DNA from: Chitinophagales bacterium
GTDB taxonomy: Bacteria; Bacteroidota; Bacteroidia; Chitinophagales; Saprospiraceae
Direction: 5' to 3'
Length of the DNA stretch: 64,000 nucleotides
Assembly: GCA_013298845.1 (NCBI GenBank)
Contig: JAAFJN010000001.1
Span: forward strand, 516,948-580,947
Shown here piece by piece: positions 24,238 through 32,139 of this stretch; position 1 is the stretch's first letter, and every line of letters starts with the position of its first letter. Position numbers and translations under genes: made by a program. The notes beneath the pieces are model-generated. The model did no database searches. It was not told where the DNA came from and saw only the letters and a list, made by a program, of their open reading frames with translations.

Positions 24238-24705
24238 TTATCGAGCCTCTGCCCAATAAAAATCCTCAACTAAATTATCTTTGAATGAAATTACAAAAAA
24301 ACAATCTCCAGATCCATTGTAACCAGCAGTATAAGCCAAGGTTTTTGTACCTGCATAAATACCTCCAATTACATTTTTGGAGGAACGTACGTTACAGTTC
24401 TTAAAACAATCCCCGCCGCACCCATAGCCCAATAATTCAATGACTACAGATATTGAATCATTCTCCTGGATTCTATTTGTAACAATATCACATAGCATGG
24501 CTTCTCTAAGCGTAAGGCATGAATAATAACGGGTGAGGGACGTATCATCCTGCGCGATCATTCTATTATCTACACTTGCACACCGTTCCCATTTGGATTT
24601 ATCAAAGTGAGCACTATCCCCATTACAAAATGGGGCATTGTGTGGGAACTGGTTGCATGCCACAAAGGGCAAAGAAACGATGATACCGTAAAAAAATATA
24701 CGCAT
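24238..24705 (-). CDS. Unknown Cys-rich lipoprotein
   Basis: A 155-residue protein starting at the ATG at 24705, where the signal peptide MRIFFYGIIVSLPFVAC with lipobox FVAC begins; the frame is open further upstream. The mature part has many Cys residues (about nine), including GYGCGGDCFKNC, suggesting disulfide-stabilised folding in the periplasm or at the surface. No family is recognised. It lies 57 bases downstream of the ECF sigma gene on the same strand and could be co-transcribed with it. Confidence 0.6.
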   Translation of the reverse strand: MRIFFYGIIVSLPFVACNQFPHNAPFCNGDSAHFDKSKWERCASVDNRMIAQDDTSLTRYYSCLTLREAMLCDIVTNRIQENDSISVVIELLGYGCGGDCFKNCNVRSSKNVIGGIYAGTKTLAYTAGYNGSGDCFFVISFKDNLVEDFYWAEAR

Positions 24706-24762
24706 TGTAGTGAGTTTAATGCTTCGCTGTCGGTTTCTCTTCGGTTGGGTTATTCTCATTGA

Positions 24763-26040
24763 TCAAACCAGTTTCTTAGGAGCCTCAACTGCACGGATAG
24801 CGGCTATCTTATCCCCAATAACTTTTTTTTCAGTTTCTAAAACAACGTGTTGGAGCGCCCGTTCGTAGGCCGCTCGTGCCGCATCCGGTTGTTGGCTTTT
24901 TTGGTAAAAATCGCCCAACGCGGCGTGGTAAAAATGGTTGTTGCCCAACGTTGTTAATGCGGTTAAACTTTCAATACCTGCCAACGGCCCTTCGGCGTAG
25001 CCCCGGGCAATGGCGCGGTTAAAGGCCACAATGGCCGTCGGGTTCAGGTGGTACAATAAGTGATAACAATGGTAAATGGCCGTCCAATCGGTGCGTTCAA
25101 ATGAAGTCGCCCGGGCGTGGTGCGAGGCAATGGCCGCTTCAATGTGGTACGCACTCACCTCGTCGCCACTCGCCGATGCTTTTAAAAAGGAATAAGCGCG
25201 AGAAATTAAAAACTGGTCCCATTTTTCGCGATTTTGGTCTTCTAACAGCACAATTTGCCCCAAATCATCGAGGCGACTGCCAAAACGAGCGGCGTGGAAA
25301 CACATTAACGCCATAAGCGCATTGGCTTTGCGCAGGTTGAATGTCGTGATATTTGACCGCTCGGCGCAGAGTAATAACCCCAGACGCAGGGCTTCTTCGC
25401 TCAAATCGTGCCGAATAACGGCATCGGAGGAGGAGGACTTATAACCTTCGTTGAACAAGAGGTAAACGGCCTTGAGTACGGCCTCGAACCGGTCGTCGAG
25501 GGTAGTGCCGACCGGTACTTCCAAATGAATACGTTCACTTTTAATTTTTTCTTTGGCCCGGTAAAGGCGTTTGGCCACGGTATCTTCGGGGGTAAGCAGG
25601 GCGGCGGCAATTTCGCGGGTGTGCAGGCCACACAATGTTTTTAGGATGAGTATCAATTGCACATCGCTGCCGAGTGCGGGGTGGCAGCAGGCGAACATAA
25701 GGCGCAATTGGGCATCCTCTATTTCGTGGTGAAGGAAAATGGTGTCGAAACCGGCACCATTTTCCTCGTTTTCGGCATCTAAAGCCGCCGCAATATGGGG
25801 TGCGATGTGGGTCTGAAAATGTCGTTCCCGGCGCAAATAATTAATGGCGTTGTTTTTGGCCACCCGGTAAAGCCAGGCCGACGGGTTATCGGGAACGCCC
25901 TTGGTTTTCCAGGTGTGCAGGGCCGTCAGGAGGGTTTCCTGAACAATATCTTCGGCGATATCCACCCGGGAAAAACCAAAAAATTTGGTCAGCGCGGCTA
26001 CCATTTTACCTGATTCGTGCCGAAACAGATGCTCCTCCAT
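24763..26040 (-). CDS. ECF42-type RNA polymerase sigma factor with C-terminal TPR domain
   Basis: Protein of 425 residues. Region 2 (about 10-80: DIAEDIVQETLLTALHTW, NPSAWLYRVAKNNAINYLRRE) and region 4 (about 125-175: LKTLCGLHTREIAAALLTPEDTVAKRLYRAKEKI) are typical ECF sigma. A long C-terminal extension (about 185-410) with VYLLFNEGY and a TPR-like end (AALGDFYQKSQQPDAARAAYERAL) marks the ECF42 group, where the extension is needed for activity. The usual DGPF/YCII partner gene is not adjacent. The M1 peptidase gene ends 5 bases upstream of its start. Confidence 0.9.
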   Translation of the reverse strand: MEEHLFRHESGKMVAALTKFFGFSRVDIAEDIVQETLLTALHTWKTKGVPDNPSAWLYRVAKNNAINYLRRERHFQTHIAPHIAAALDAENEENGAGFDTIFLHHEIEDAQLRLMFACCHPALGSDVQLILILKTLCGLHTREIAAALLTPEDTVAKRLYRAKEKIKSERIHLEVPVGTTLDDRFEAVLKAVYLLFNEGYKSSSSDAVIRHDLSEEALRLGLLLCAERSNITTFNLRKANALMALMCFHAARFGSRLDDLGQIVLLEDQNREKWDQFLISRAYSFLKASASGDEVSAYHIEAAIASHHARATSFERTDWTAIYHCYHLLYHLNPTAIVAFNRAIARGYAEGPLAGIESLTALTTLGNNHFYHAALGDFYQKSQQPDAARAAYERALQHVVLETEKKVIGDKIAAIRAVEAPKKLV

Positions 26041-26045
26041 CTCAA

Positions 26046-28715
26046 TTAAAACAGTCCATAATACATTTTCAAAGTAGGATCGCTCTCTTTTTCCTTAATT
26101 TCTTCAATGTACGCCTGAATAGCATTGGCTTTGGTCTCGTCCCCTTTTTCGCGGAAAAAGTTACGGGTATCGGCCAAGGCTTTCGTAGAAGCAAAACGCC
26201 GCCATTCGCTGTTGGTATCCGGGGTAGTGGCGTTGGTTTTCCACGACTGAATTCCGGTTTCCAACGCCGCGTCGTTGTTCAAACCCACGAGGTAACGCTG
26301 GTAAAGTTCGAAGAAAGAAAACGCCGCCATTTGGTCGGCTTTAGCGGCGCGTTTTTGGAACCAGGGCAACTGCTCAACGGAAGGCGTTTCGGCGTACATT
26401 TCGGCTAATGCATTGGCAATTTCCTCGTTATCGTCGTTTTCGAGGGTTTTGGAGGCTGCTACCGCGGCGGCTTTATCCAATTTGGACAATACACTCAACG
26501 CGGCACCGGCAACGCTATACGGCGCATCGGGTTGAAGCCCTTTTTGGATAACGGGGATGTACTGTTTATCTTCCAACGACCCCAAGGCCATAATAGCCGT
26601 GGCGCGGGTACCGGGATTTTTGTCATTTTCGGCAATATTGGCGATCAATGGCGCAACGCCGGGCAAAGAAGGGTCAATTGCGTTGAGCGCGTAACGGCGA
26701 ATATCGGGGCTTTTGTCGCTGAGGGCTGTTTTGAAAATATCGTATTCCGGCACCGAATCGGTGGCCGACAACGCGGCCAATGCTTCCACGCGGTCGCGGT
26801 AATTGGGGCCGTATTGGAACAAAGCGCGCCATTCCTCGTTGGTGTGGTGGTCGGTTTTTACGCACAACAAGGTTTTTTCGGCGTCCACGTTGATCACGAG
26901 TGGTTTGCGGTCGCTTTTGAATTTAAAACTTTGGCGGCGTTTGGTGACGTGAATTTGTTCGCGGCGGGCTTTGCCGGAGGCATCGTAAATATCCACCGAC
27001 AAGGGCAAATTAAACACGTACGCTACGTTGTTTTCGGCGGTTTGCTGCTGCTCAATGGTCACTTCGGTGGTTTGGGTGGCTTCGTCCCAGGCGTAAGCAA
27101 TGTCCAGGGACGGGTGCCCGGCCCCAAAAAACCACTGGTTAAAGAACCAGCTCAGGTCTTGTCCGGTCACGTCCTCGAACGCCAGGCGGAGTTCGTGGGC
27201 TTCCACATCGGTGAACTGGTGGCGGTTGAGGTAGGTATTCAGCGCCGTAAAAAAGGCTTCATCGCCCACGTAGTTGCGCAACATGTGCAATACGGCCCCG
27301 CCTTTGTTATAAGAGTGGGCATCGAACATGTCTTCGCGGCTGGCGTAACCGTAGTGGATCAGCGGGTGGCCGCCGTCGGAAGCCGAATAAATATAGCCTT
27401 GCTGCTCATTTTGGAGGTGCGCATCGGCAATGTCTTTACCGTGTTTGTGCTCGAGCCAAAGGTATTCGGAGTAGTTGGCAAAACCTTCGTTCAGGGTAAG
27501 GTTTGCCCAACTTTCAGTGGTGACCAAATCACCAAACCAGTGGTGGAACATTTCGTGGGCCACTACTTTTTCGTTGGTGTAATCGTTGTCGAGTAACTCG
27601 CGTTTGGTTTTTTGCACGTATTCCCCAAAAATCACCGCGCCGGTATTTTCCATGGCACCGCTCACGTAATCGCGCACCACCACCTGATCGTATTTGGGCC
27701 AGGGATAGGCGTAATTGAGTTTGGTGGAGAAAAACTCCAGCATTTCGGTGGTGTACGGGAAAATATCGCGGGCGTATTGTTCGTAAGCCGGTTCAACGTA
27801 ATAGGATACGTCTTTGCCGCGCCATTTGTCTTTTACCACCGCAAATTCGCCAATGGCCATCATAAAGAGGTAAGGCGCGTGGGGGAGTTCGTTTTTCCAA
27901 TAGTCGGTGCGGGTACCGTCGGGGTTGTTTTTGGAAGAAACCAAGAGGCCGTTGGACAAGGTTTTGTATTTGTTTTCAACGGTGATGTACATTTCCTGAG
28001 TGCAGCGCTCGTTGGGTTTATCAATGGTTGGGAACCAGAATGAATTGCTTTCGGTTTCACCCTGGGTCCAAATTTGGCGGGGTTTACCGGCTTCTTTTCC
28101 GTCGGGATTGATAAAATACAAACCTTTATCCTGCGAAATGGCGGCGCTTCCGCCGTACGATTCGCGTTCGTCGGGTTTAGCGGTATAGGTAATGGCCACT
28201 TCAAATTCTTCAGTCCGTTTATAGGTTTTATCGAGTGAAATGGCGATTTTTTCGTTGTCGTACGTGTATTTCAACGGGGCATTGGTACGGGCCAGCACCA
28301 CCGATTTTACGTCGAAATTTTTGGCGTCGAGGGTGAGTTTATCGGTGGCATAAAACCACGGTTTGAGGCGCAGAGTTGCTTTGCCATTGGCGCGTTTTTT
28401 CTCCCAATCAAAACTAATTTCAATTTTGGTGTGGAGCAAATCGTGCTCAAATGTATTGGACGCATTGTAAACGGGCAATGAATCCGGGTTGGCTGCGGCC
28501 GGCAGGGTGATATCAATCGGGTCCATCATGGTGTACTCCAGCGTTTCCTCGTCTTCGGTGGGTTCACCGGTGAGGGGTTTGGAGTCCACAAACTTTTCCG
28601 GCTCGTCCGGCTTTGCGGGTGTTTTGGCGGCTTTAGAGCCAGATTTAGGGTTGCACGCAGCCATAACAGCAACGCAGATGCACAGTATGACCGGAATTCG
28701 GAAAAAACTTACCAT
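26046..28715 (-). CDS. M1-family aminopeptidase, lipoprotein
   Basis: Zinc aminopeptidase of 889 residues (start at the ATG at 28715, where MVSFFRIPVILCICVAVMAAC gives a signal peptide with lipobox MAAC). The substrate motif GAMENTG and the zinc motif HEMFHHWFGD, with H387, E388, H391 and the distal E410 (NEGFANY), are intact. A C-terminal alpha-helical HEAT-like region (about 660-880) closes the active-site cavity in this family. It would trim N-terminal residues from peptides outside the cytoplasm. The frame is open upstream of 28715, but without a sensible signal peptide. Confidence 0.95.
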   Translation of the reverse strand: MVSFFRIPVILCICVAVMAACNPKSGSKAAKTPAKPDEPEKFVDSKPLTGEPTEDEETLEYTMMDPIDITLPAAANPDSLPVYNASNTFEHDLLHTKIEISFDWEKKRANGKATLRLKPWFYATDKLTLDAKNFDVKSVVLARTNAPLKYTYDNEKIAISLDKTYKRTEEFEVAITYTAKPDERESYGGSAAISQDKGLYFINPDGKEAGKPRQIWTQGETESNSFWFPTIDKPNERCTQEMYITVENKYKTLSNGLLVSSKNNPDGTRTDYWKNELPHAPYLFMMAIGEFAVVKDKWRGKDVSYYVEPAYEQYARDIFPYTTEMLEFFSTKLNYAYPWPKYDQVVVRDYVSGAMENTGAVIFGEYVQKTKRELLDNDYTNEKVVAHEMFHHWFGDLVTTESWANLTLNEGFANYSEYLWLEHKHGKDIADAHLQNEQQGYIYSASDGGHPLIHYGYASREDMFDAHSYNKGGAVLHMLRNYVGDEAFFTALNTYLNRHQFTDVEAHELRLAFEDVTGQDLSWFFNQWFFGAGHPSLDIAYAWDEATQTTEVTIEQQQTAENNVAYVFNLPLSVDIYDASGKARREQIHVTKRRQSFKFKSDRKPLVINVDAEKTLLCVKTDHHTNEEWRALFQYGPNYRDRVEALAALSATDSVPEYDIFKTALSDKSPDIRRYALNAIDPSLPGVAPLIANIAENDKNPGTRATAIMALGSLEDKQYIPVIQKGLQPDAPYSVAGAALSVLSKLDKAAAVAASKTLENDDNEEIANALAEMYAETPSVEQLPWFQKRAAKADQMAAFSFFELYQRYLVGLNNDAALETGIQSWKTNATTPDTNSEWRRFASTKALADTRNFFREKGDETKANAIQAYIEEIKEKESDPTLKMYYGLF

Positions 28716-28874
28716 TGTGTATTGTGAAATATATAAGGAGTATTTGAAGATTGAAGCGTACGAGGGGGGTACGTTCAAAGCACAAAGGAACAACGTCTTT
28801 TGCAGGAAAGTATTATTTTTTCGCTAAAATATCCCTTGAATTGTACAGAAATGAACTTTGTTCTGATATTTGCG

Positions 28875-29061
28875 GCGAAGTTTTTTGTTTTGTGGGCTGG
28901 GCACATGTGTTTTTTGATTTAAGAATTCCGATTTAAGATTTAAGATTTTTGAAGTTTTTTTTGGGGTTGTGGGCTGGGCACATGTGTTTTTTTGATTTAA
29001 GAATTCCGATGTAAGATTTAAGATTTTTGAAGTTTTTTTTGGGGTTGTGGGCTGGGCACAT
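28875..29061 (+). repeat. 78-bp tandem repeat upstream of the four-helix-bundle gene
   Basis: Two full copies and one partial copy of a 78-bp unit are present; GGGCTGGGCACAT recurs at 28893, 28971 and 29049. Each unit contains GATTTAAGAATTCCGAT and GATTTTTGAAGTTTTTT followed by GGGGTTGTGGG. The same sequence appears in reverse complement just after the gene at 29103-29465. Confidence 0.9.
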
Positions 29062-29102
29062 AAACAATATTTCATCATACTATCCGTAAATTACTAAAAA
29101 AT

Positions 29103-29465
29103 ATGAGTAACGAAACTAAAAAAGGGGTAGAAATAGAAAATCGGTTGATTGAATTCGCATCGCGTATTTTAGATTTGACTGATTCTTTACCCCAAAAGCC
29201 AACTGCTAAACACATGGGCGGGCAAATTATGCGTTCGGGGACATCTCCAGCATTGAATTATGGGGAAGCGAGAGCCGCAGAGTCCAGGGCAGATTTTGTG
29301 CATAAATTAAAAATACGCTTAAAAGAACTTCGAGAAACGCACATTGCTTTGCGCATTATCAAAAAACAAAAATGGACTTCAGATGCACAATTGGAGCCTA
29401 TTTTGGATGAATGTAATCAACTGAATGCCATTTTTGTGGCCAGCCTCAAAAAAATGTCAAGTTAG
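29103..29465 (+). CDS. Four-helix-bundle protein (S23/IVS-type, TIGR02436-like)
   Basis: A 120-residue all-helical protein matching the four-helix-bundle family first seen in intervening sequences of 23S rRNA genes and related to Avd of diversity-generating retroelements. The signatures are IMRSGTSPALNYGEARAAESRADFV-type helix 2, KLKIRLKELRETHIALRII in helix 3 and LDECNQLNAIFVASLKK in helix 4. Family members are abundant in Bacteroidota as isolated genes of unknown role. Here the gene is closely flanked by inverted repeats, which makes a mobile cassette plausible. Confidence 0.92.
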   Translation: MSNETKKGVEIENRLIEFASRILDLTDSLPQKPTAKHMGGQIMRSGTSPALNYGEARAAESRADFVHKLKIRLKELRETHIALRIIKKQKWTSDAQLEPILDECNQLNAIFVASLKKMSS

Positions 29466-29555
29466 CCTGCTCCACAAACCCCAAAAAACTTCAAAAATCA
29501 AAAATCGTATATCTTAATTCTTAAATCAAAAAAGCGCTCTACAATGGGCAAAAAC
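29466..29555. repeat. Inverted partner of the upstream 78-bp repeat, with shared core motif
   Basis: The reverse complement reads TTTTTTGATTTAAGAATT, then GATTTTTGAAGTTTTTTGGG and GTTTGTGG, matching the upstream units over about 65 bases with small gaps. At its outer end is CGCTCTACAATGGG (29535-29548), close to the core motif of the array elements A (CCCGTTGTAGAGCG) and C (CACTCTACGACGGG). Confidence 0.75.
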
Positions 29556-29566
29556 ATAATATTCTC

Positions 29567-30358
29567 ATGGACGAACCACAATACATCACGTACCTCCGCG
29601 ATTTGGCCTGGAACTACGGCCCCAATATTATTATCGCCATCCTTTTATTCGTTGGCGGTTTGTGGTTAATCAACCGCATTTCACGCGTATTTGCCCGTTT
29701 TTTGACCATGCGAAAAATTGATCCCAGTCTTCAATCTTTTTTTATTTCCGCCGCCGATGTCGTGATGAAAGTAGTCCTTATGCTCGTTGTCGCGGGGCGC
29801 TTGGGGATCGAAACCACGTCGTTTATTGCCGTATTTTCGGCGGTTGCTTTCGCCGTGGGTTTGGCCTTGCAGGGCAGTTTGGGCAATTTTGCCTCCGGCG
29901 TACTTATTTTGTTGTTTCGTCCGTACAAATCCGGCGATATCGTTACCGTTGGGGATAAAATGGGCGTAGTGGCCGAAATCCAGATCTTTAACACCGTATT
30001 AATTACGCCCCAGGGCAAAAGGCTCATTATTCCCAACTCCAAAGTGACCGAAGGTGCCATTGAAAATATGCAAATGGACGCCGAAATCCGCGCCGACATT
30101 AAAGCCAAGGTAAAAGATTCCACTTCGCTCGATGCCCTGCGCATTGCCGGTAAAAACGCCATTGTACAATGCCCCCACCGCGTTAAAGAGAAGGAGTTAT
30201 TCGTGGAAATCAGTCATTTTATTGACGATAGCATGGAAGTGACCGTTGGTTGCTGGACCACCGGAGCGCATTTTTGGGCGACTTATTACGCCTTACACGA
30301 GTATTTTAAACACGAAATGGACAAAGCGGGCATCGAACTGGCACCCTCGGCCAATTAA
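29567..30358 (+). CDS. Small-conductance mechanosensitive channel, MscS family
   Basis: Protein of 263 residues. Three predicted membrane helices (about 18-38, 60-80, 85-110) include the pore helix with its Gly/Ala pattern (AVAFAVGLALQGSLGNFASGV). The cytoplasmic beta domain follows with FRPYKSGDIVTVGDKMGVVAEIQIFNTVL and IIPNSKV. The core matches MscS. It would open under membrane tension to release solutes in osmotic downshock. Its last four bases overlap the end of the convergent DUF1361 gene. Confidence 0.93.
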   Translation: MDEPQYITYLRDLAWNYGPNIIIAILLFVGGLWLINRISRVFARFLTMRKIDPSLQSFFISAADVVMKVVLMLVVAGRLGIETTSFIAVFSAVAFAVGLALQGSLGNFASGVLILLFRPYKSGDIVTVGDKMGVVAEIQIFNTVLITPQGKRLIIPNSKVTEGAIENMQMDAEIRADIKAKVKDSTSLDALRIAGKNAIVQCPHRVKEKELFVEISHFIDDSMEVTVGCWTTGAHFWATYYALHEYFKHEMDKAGIELAPSAN

Positions 30359-31005
30359 CGGGAAATGGATTTTTCCCAAAGGCGCACCACCCAATAACCC
30401 ACCAGTAAAAAAACGCCGTAAAATACCGTTACCCCGACCATGCGCGTGTGCACCAGCGGGTTGGTAATCGTATTGGTAATATGGTTAAATAGTCCATCGG
30501 GGTTGGATACAATGTCCCAACTGTTGAACCGCAGGTAACGCCCCAAATAAATGCCATAGCCCGATAAAAAAGAGATTACCCACACCGATGCTTCGGCCCA
30601 ACGGCGGCTCCAGAGGGTGGTAATGGCTTTGTGCATCTGTAACAACGCCGCGAAATAAAACAACAAACCGCTCAGGGCAATGGAGAACAACGCGAGGGTA
30701 TCGTACCAAAGCGGCATTTCGGCGCGGGTGCGCAAATGGAATAAATCGGTGATGATATAGGGCGAATTGGGTAAAAAAAGCACCGACAACAAAAGGCAGG
30801 CCACCGTTGCCGCCTTGCGTTTGCGCTCCGCCAGCCAGACCGCCAAATCGGCACCCAAAAACGGCAAAATGGCCAAAAATAAGTTCCAGATAAAAAAGAA
30901 AAACCAACGGGTATCGCTGACTTCCATTCGGAACAATAGGACAAAAGTATTCCAAAAAACCAGCAGCATGGCCGCCTGGTAGCGGGTAGAGATGTTCAAA
31001 AGCAT
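30355..31005 (-). CDS. DUF1361 membrane protein
   Basis: Integral membrane protein of 216 residues with about six hydrophobic segments. The conserved family stretches LFLPNSPYIITDLFHL (near residues 75-90) and GYGIYLGRYLRFNSWDI (near 150-166) are present. Function is unknown in the family. It overlaps mscS by four bases at the 3' ends. Upstream, the era gene ends 45 bases away on the same strand, so it may be read from the era transcript. Confidence 0.85.
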   Translation of the reverse strand: MLLNISTRYQAAMLLVFWNTFVLLFRMEVSDTRWFFFFIWNLFLAILPFLGADLAVWLAERKRKAATVACLLLSVLFLPNSPYIITDLFHLRTRAEMPLWYDTLALFSIALSGLLFYFAALLQMHKAITTLWSRRWAEASVWVISFLSGYGIYLGRYLRFNSWDIVSNPDGLFNHITNTITNPLVHTRMVGVTVFYGVFLLVGYWVVRLWEKSISR

Positions 31006-31050
31006 TTAAAAAAATCTTTTGGATGGAGTGAATAGTACCCGCGAACGGAC

Positions 31051-31947
31051 TTATTTATAACCAAAACGTTGCAGCGACATATCGCTGTCGCGCCAATTGT
31101 CGCGCACTTTTACGGTGGTTTCCAAAAAAACTTTGGTTTGCAAAAACGCCTCCAGATCGGCGCGGGCTTTTTCCCCCAATTTTTTAATGGCCGAGCCACC
31201 CTTTCCAATGATGATGGGTTTTTGGCTTTCGCGCATGACGTAAATCACCGCCGAAATCCGGGCTAATGGCACCCCCGCGTTGGTTTTGGTTTCCTGAAAC
31301 GACTCGATGCCCACTTCGCAGGAATAGGGAATTTCGTCGCCGTAGAGGTGGAATATTTTTTCGCGGATAATTTCACTGGCAAAAAAACGCTCCGGCCGGT
31401 CGGTTAACTGATCTTCGGGGTAAAAAGCCGGGGATTCGGGCAGGTAAGTTTTTATTTTTTCGAGCAAATCGGTGGTACCTTCCGTTTTTAAGGCCGAAAT
31501 CGCGATGGAATCGGTGAATTTGATGCGGTTGCGCCACCAGTTGCCCGCGTCATCAATGCGTTGTACATTCACTAAGTCGGTTTTATTCAGTACCAAAATT
31601 AGCGGTGCTTCTACCTTTTTAAGTACGTCCAAAACGGGATTATCTGAGTCCAGGTCATCCTTCAGGTCGGCTACGTACAGCATAACATCGGCATCGTCCA
31701 CGGTGCCTTCCACGAACCGGTTCATGGCTTCGTGCATTTTATACGACGGTTTTTTGACGTATCCCGGCGTGTCGGAAAACACAATTTGGAAATCTTCACC
31801 GGTCAAAATACCAATCAAACGGTGTCGCGTTGTTTGGGGTTTATGGCTGATAATACTCATGCGCTCGCCCACCAGCGCGTTCATCAGCGTGGATTTACCC
31901 ACGTTGGGCTTGCCTATAATGTTTACAAAACCGGATTTAAATGTCAT
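31051..31947 (-). CDS. era: GTPase Era
   Basis: Ras-like GTPase of 298 residues needed for 30S ribosome assembly. The motifs are G1 GKPNVGKST (12-20), G2 QTTRHR, G3 DTPG, G4 NKTD and G5 SALK. A C-terminal KH domain (about 205-290) with IIIGKGGSAIKKLGEKAR binds the 3' end of 16S rRNA. Length is typical. A TACCTTTG box ends ten bases before the ATG, suggesting a very short leader. The upstream gap holds element B. Confidence 0.97.
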   Translation of the reverse strand: MTFKSGFVNIIGKPNVGKSTLMNALVGERMSIISHKPQTTRHRLIGILTGEDFQIVFSDTPGYVKKPSYKMHEAMNRFVEGTVDDADVMLYVADLKDDLDSDNPVLDVLKKVEAPLILVLNKTDLVNVQRIDDAGNWWRNRIKFTDSIAISALKTEGTTDLLEKIKTYLPESPAFYPEDQLTDRPERFFASEIIREKIFHLYGDEIPYSCEVGIESFQETKTNAGVPLARISAVIYVMRESQKPIIIGKGGSAIKKLGEKARADLEAFLQTKVFLETTVKVRDNWRDSDMSLQRFGYK

Positions 31948-31957
31948 AATTTAAGCC

Positions 31958-31965
31958 CAAAGGTA
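31958..31965 (-). promoter_or_regulatory. -7 box TACCTTTG before era
   Basis: Minus strand TACCTTTG ends ten bases before the era start codon. No -33 TTG is visible because the left array of element B fills that position. Confidence 0.35.
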
Positions 31966-31968
31966 CAG

Positions 31969-32139
31969 AGAGAAGAGTGATGAGAGATAAGAGATAAGAG
32001 ATAAGTTTTCACAAACAATAACTCGTCGCTCTATGCCAACGCTTTTCGGGCATGTCCACACACTCTTCACTCCATACTCTTCACTTTTCACTCTTCACTT
32101 TTCACTCTTCACTTTTCACTCTTCACTTTTCACTCTTCT
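31969..32139. repeat. Inverted heptamer-array element B
   Basis: Left array 31969-32005 (AGAAGAGTGATGAGAGATAAGAG type) and right array 32062-32138 (TTCACTCTTCACTTTTCACT type) enclose a 56-bp core. The core carries CGTCGCTCTATGCC and an internal hairpin ATGCC/GGCAT. Its CGCTCTA matches the core motif of elements A and C, although the rest has diverged. The right array begins directly after the stop codon of the RND gene. Confidence 0.75.

Noticed and set aside
26532..27596. 354-codon plus-strand frame
   Set aside because: Entirely antisense to the M1 aminopeptidase, which has all catalytic motifs.
28824..29078. 84-codon minus-strand frame over the 78-bp repeats
   Set aside because: Its internal duplication just reflects the DNA repeat; no start signal or domain.
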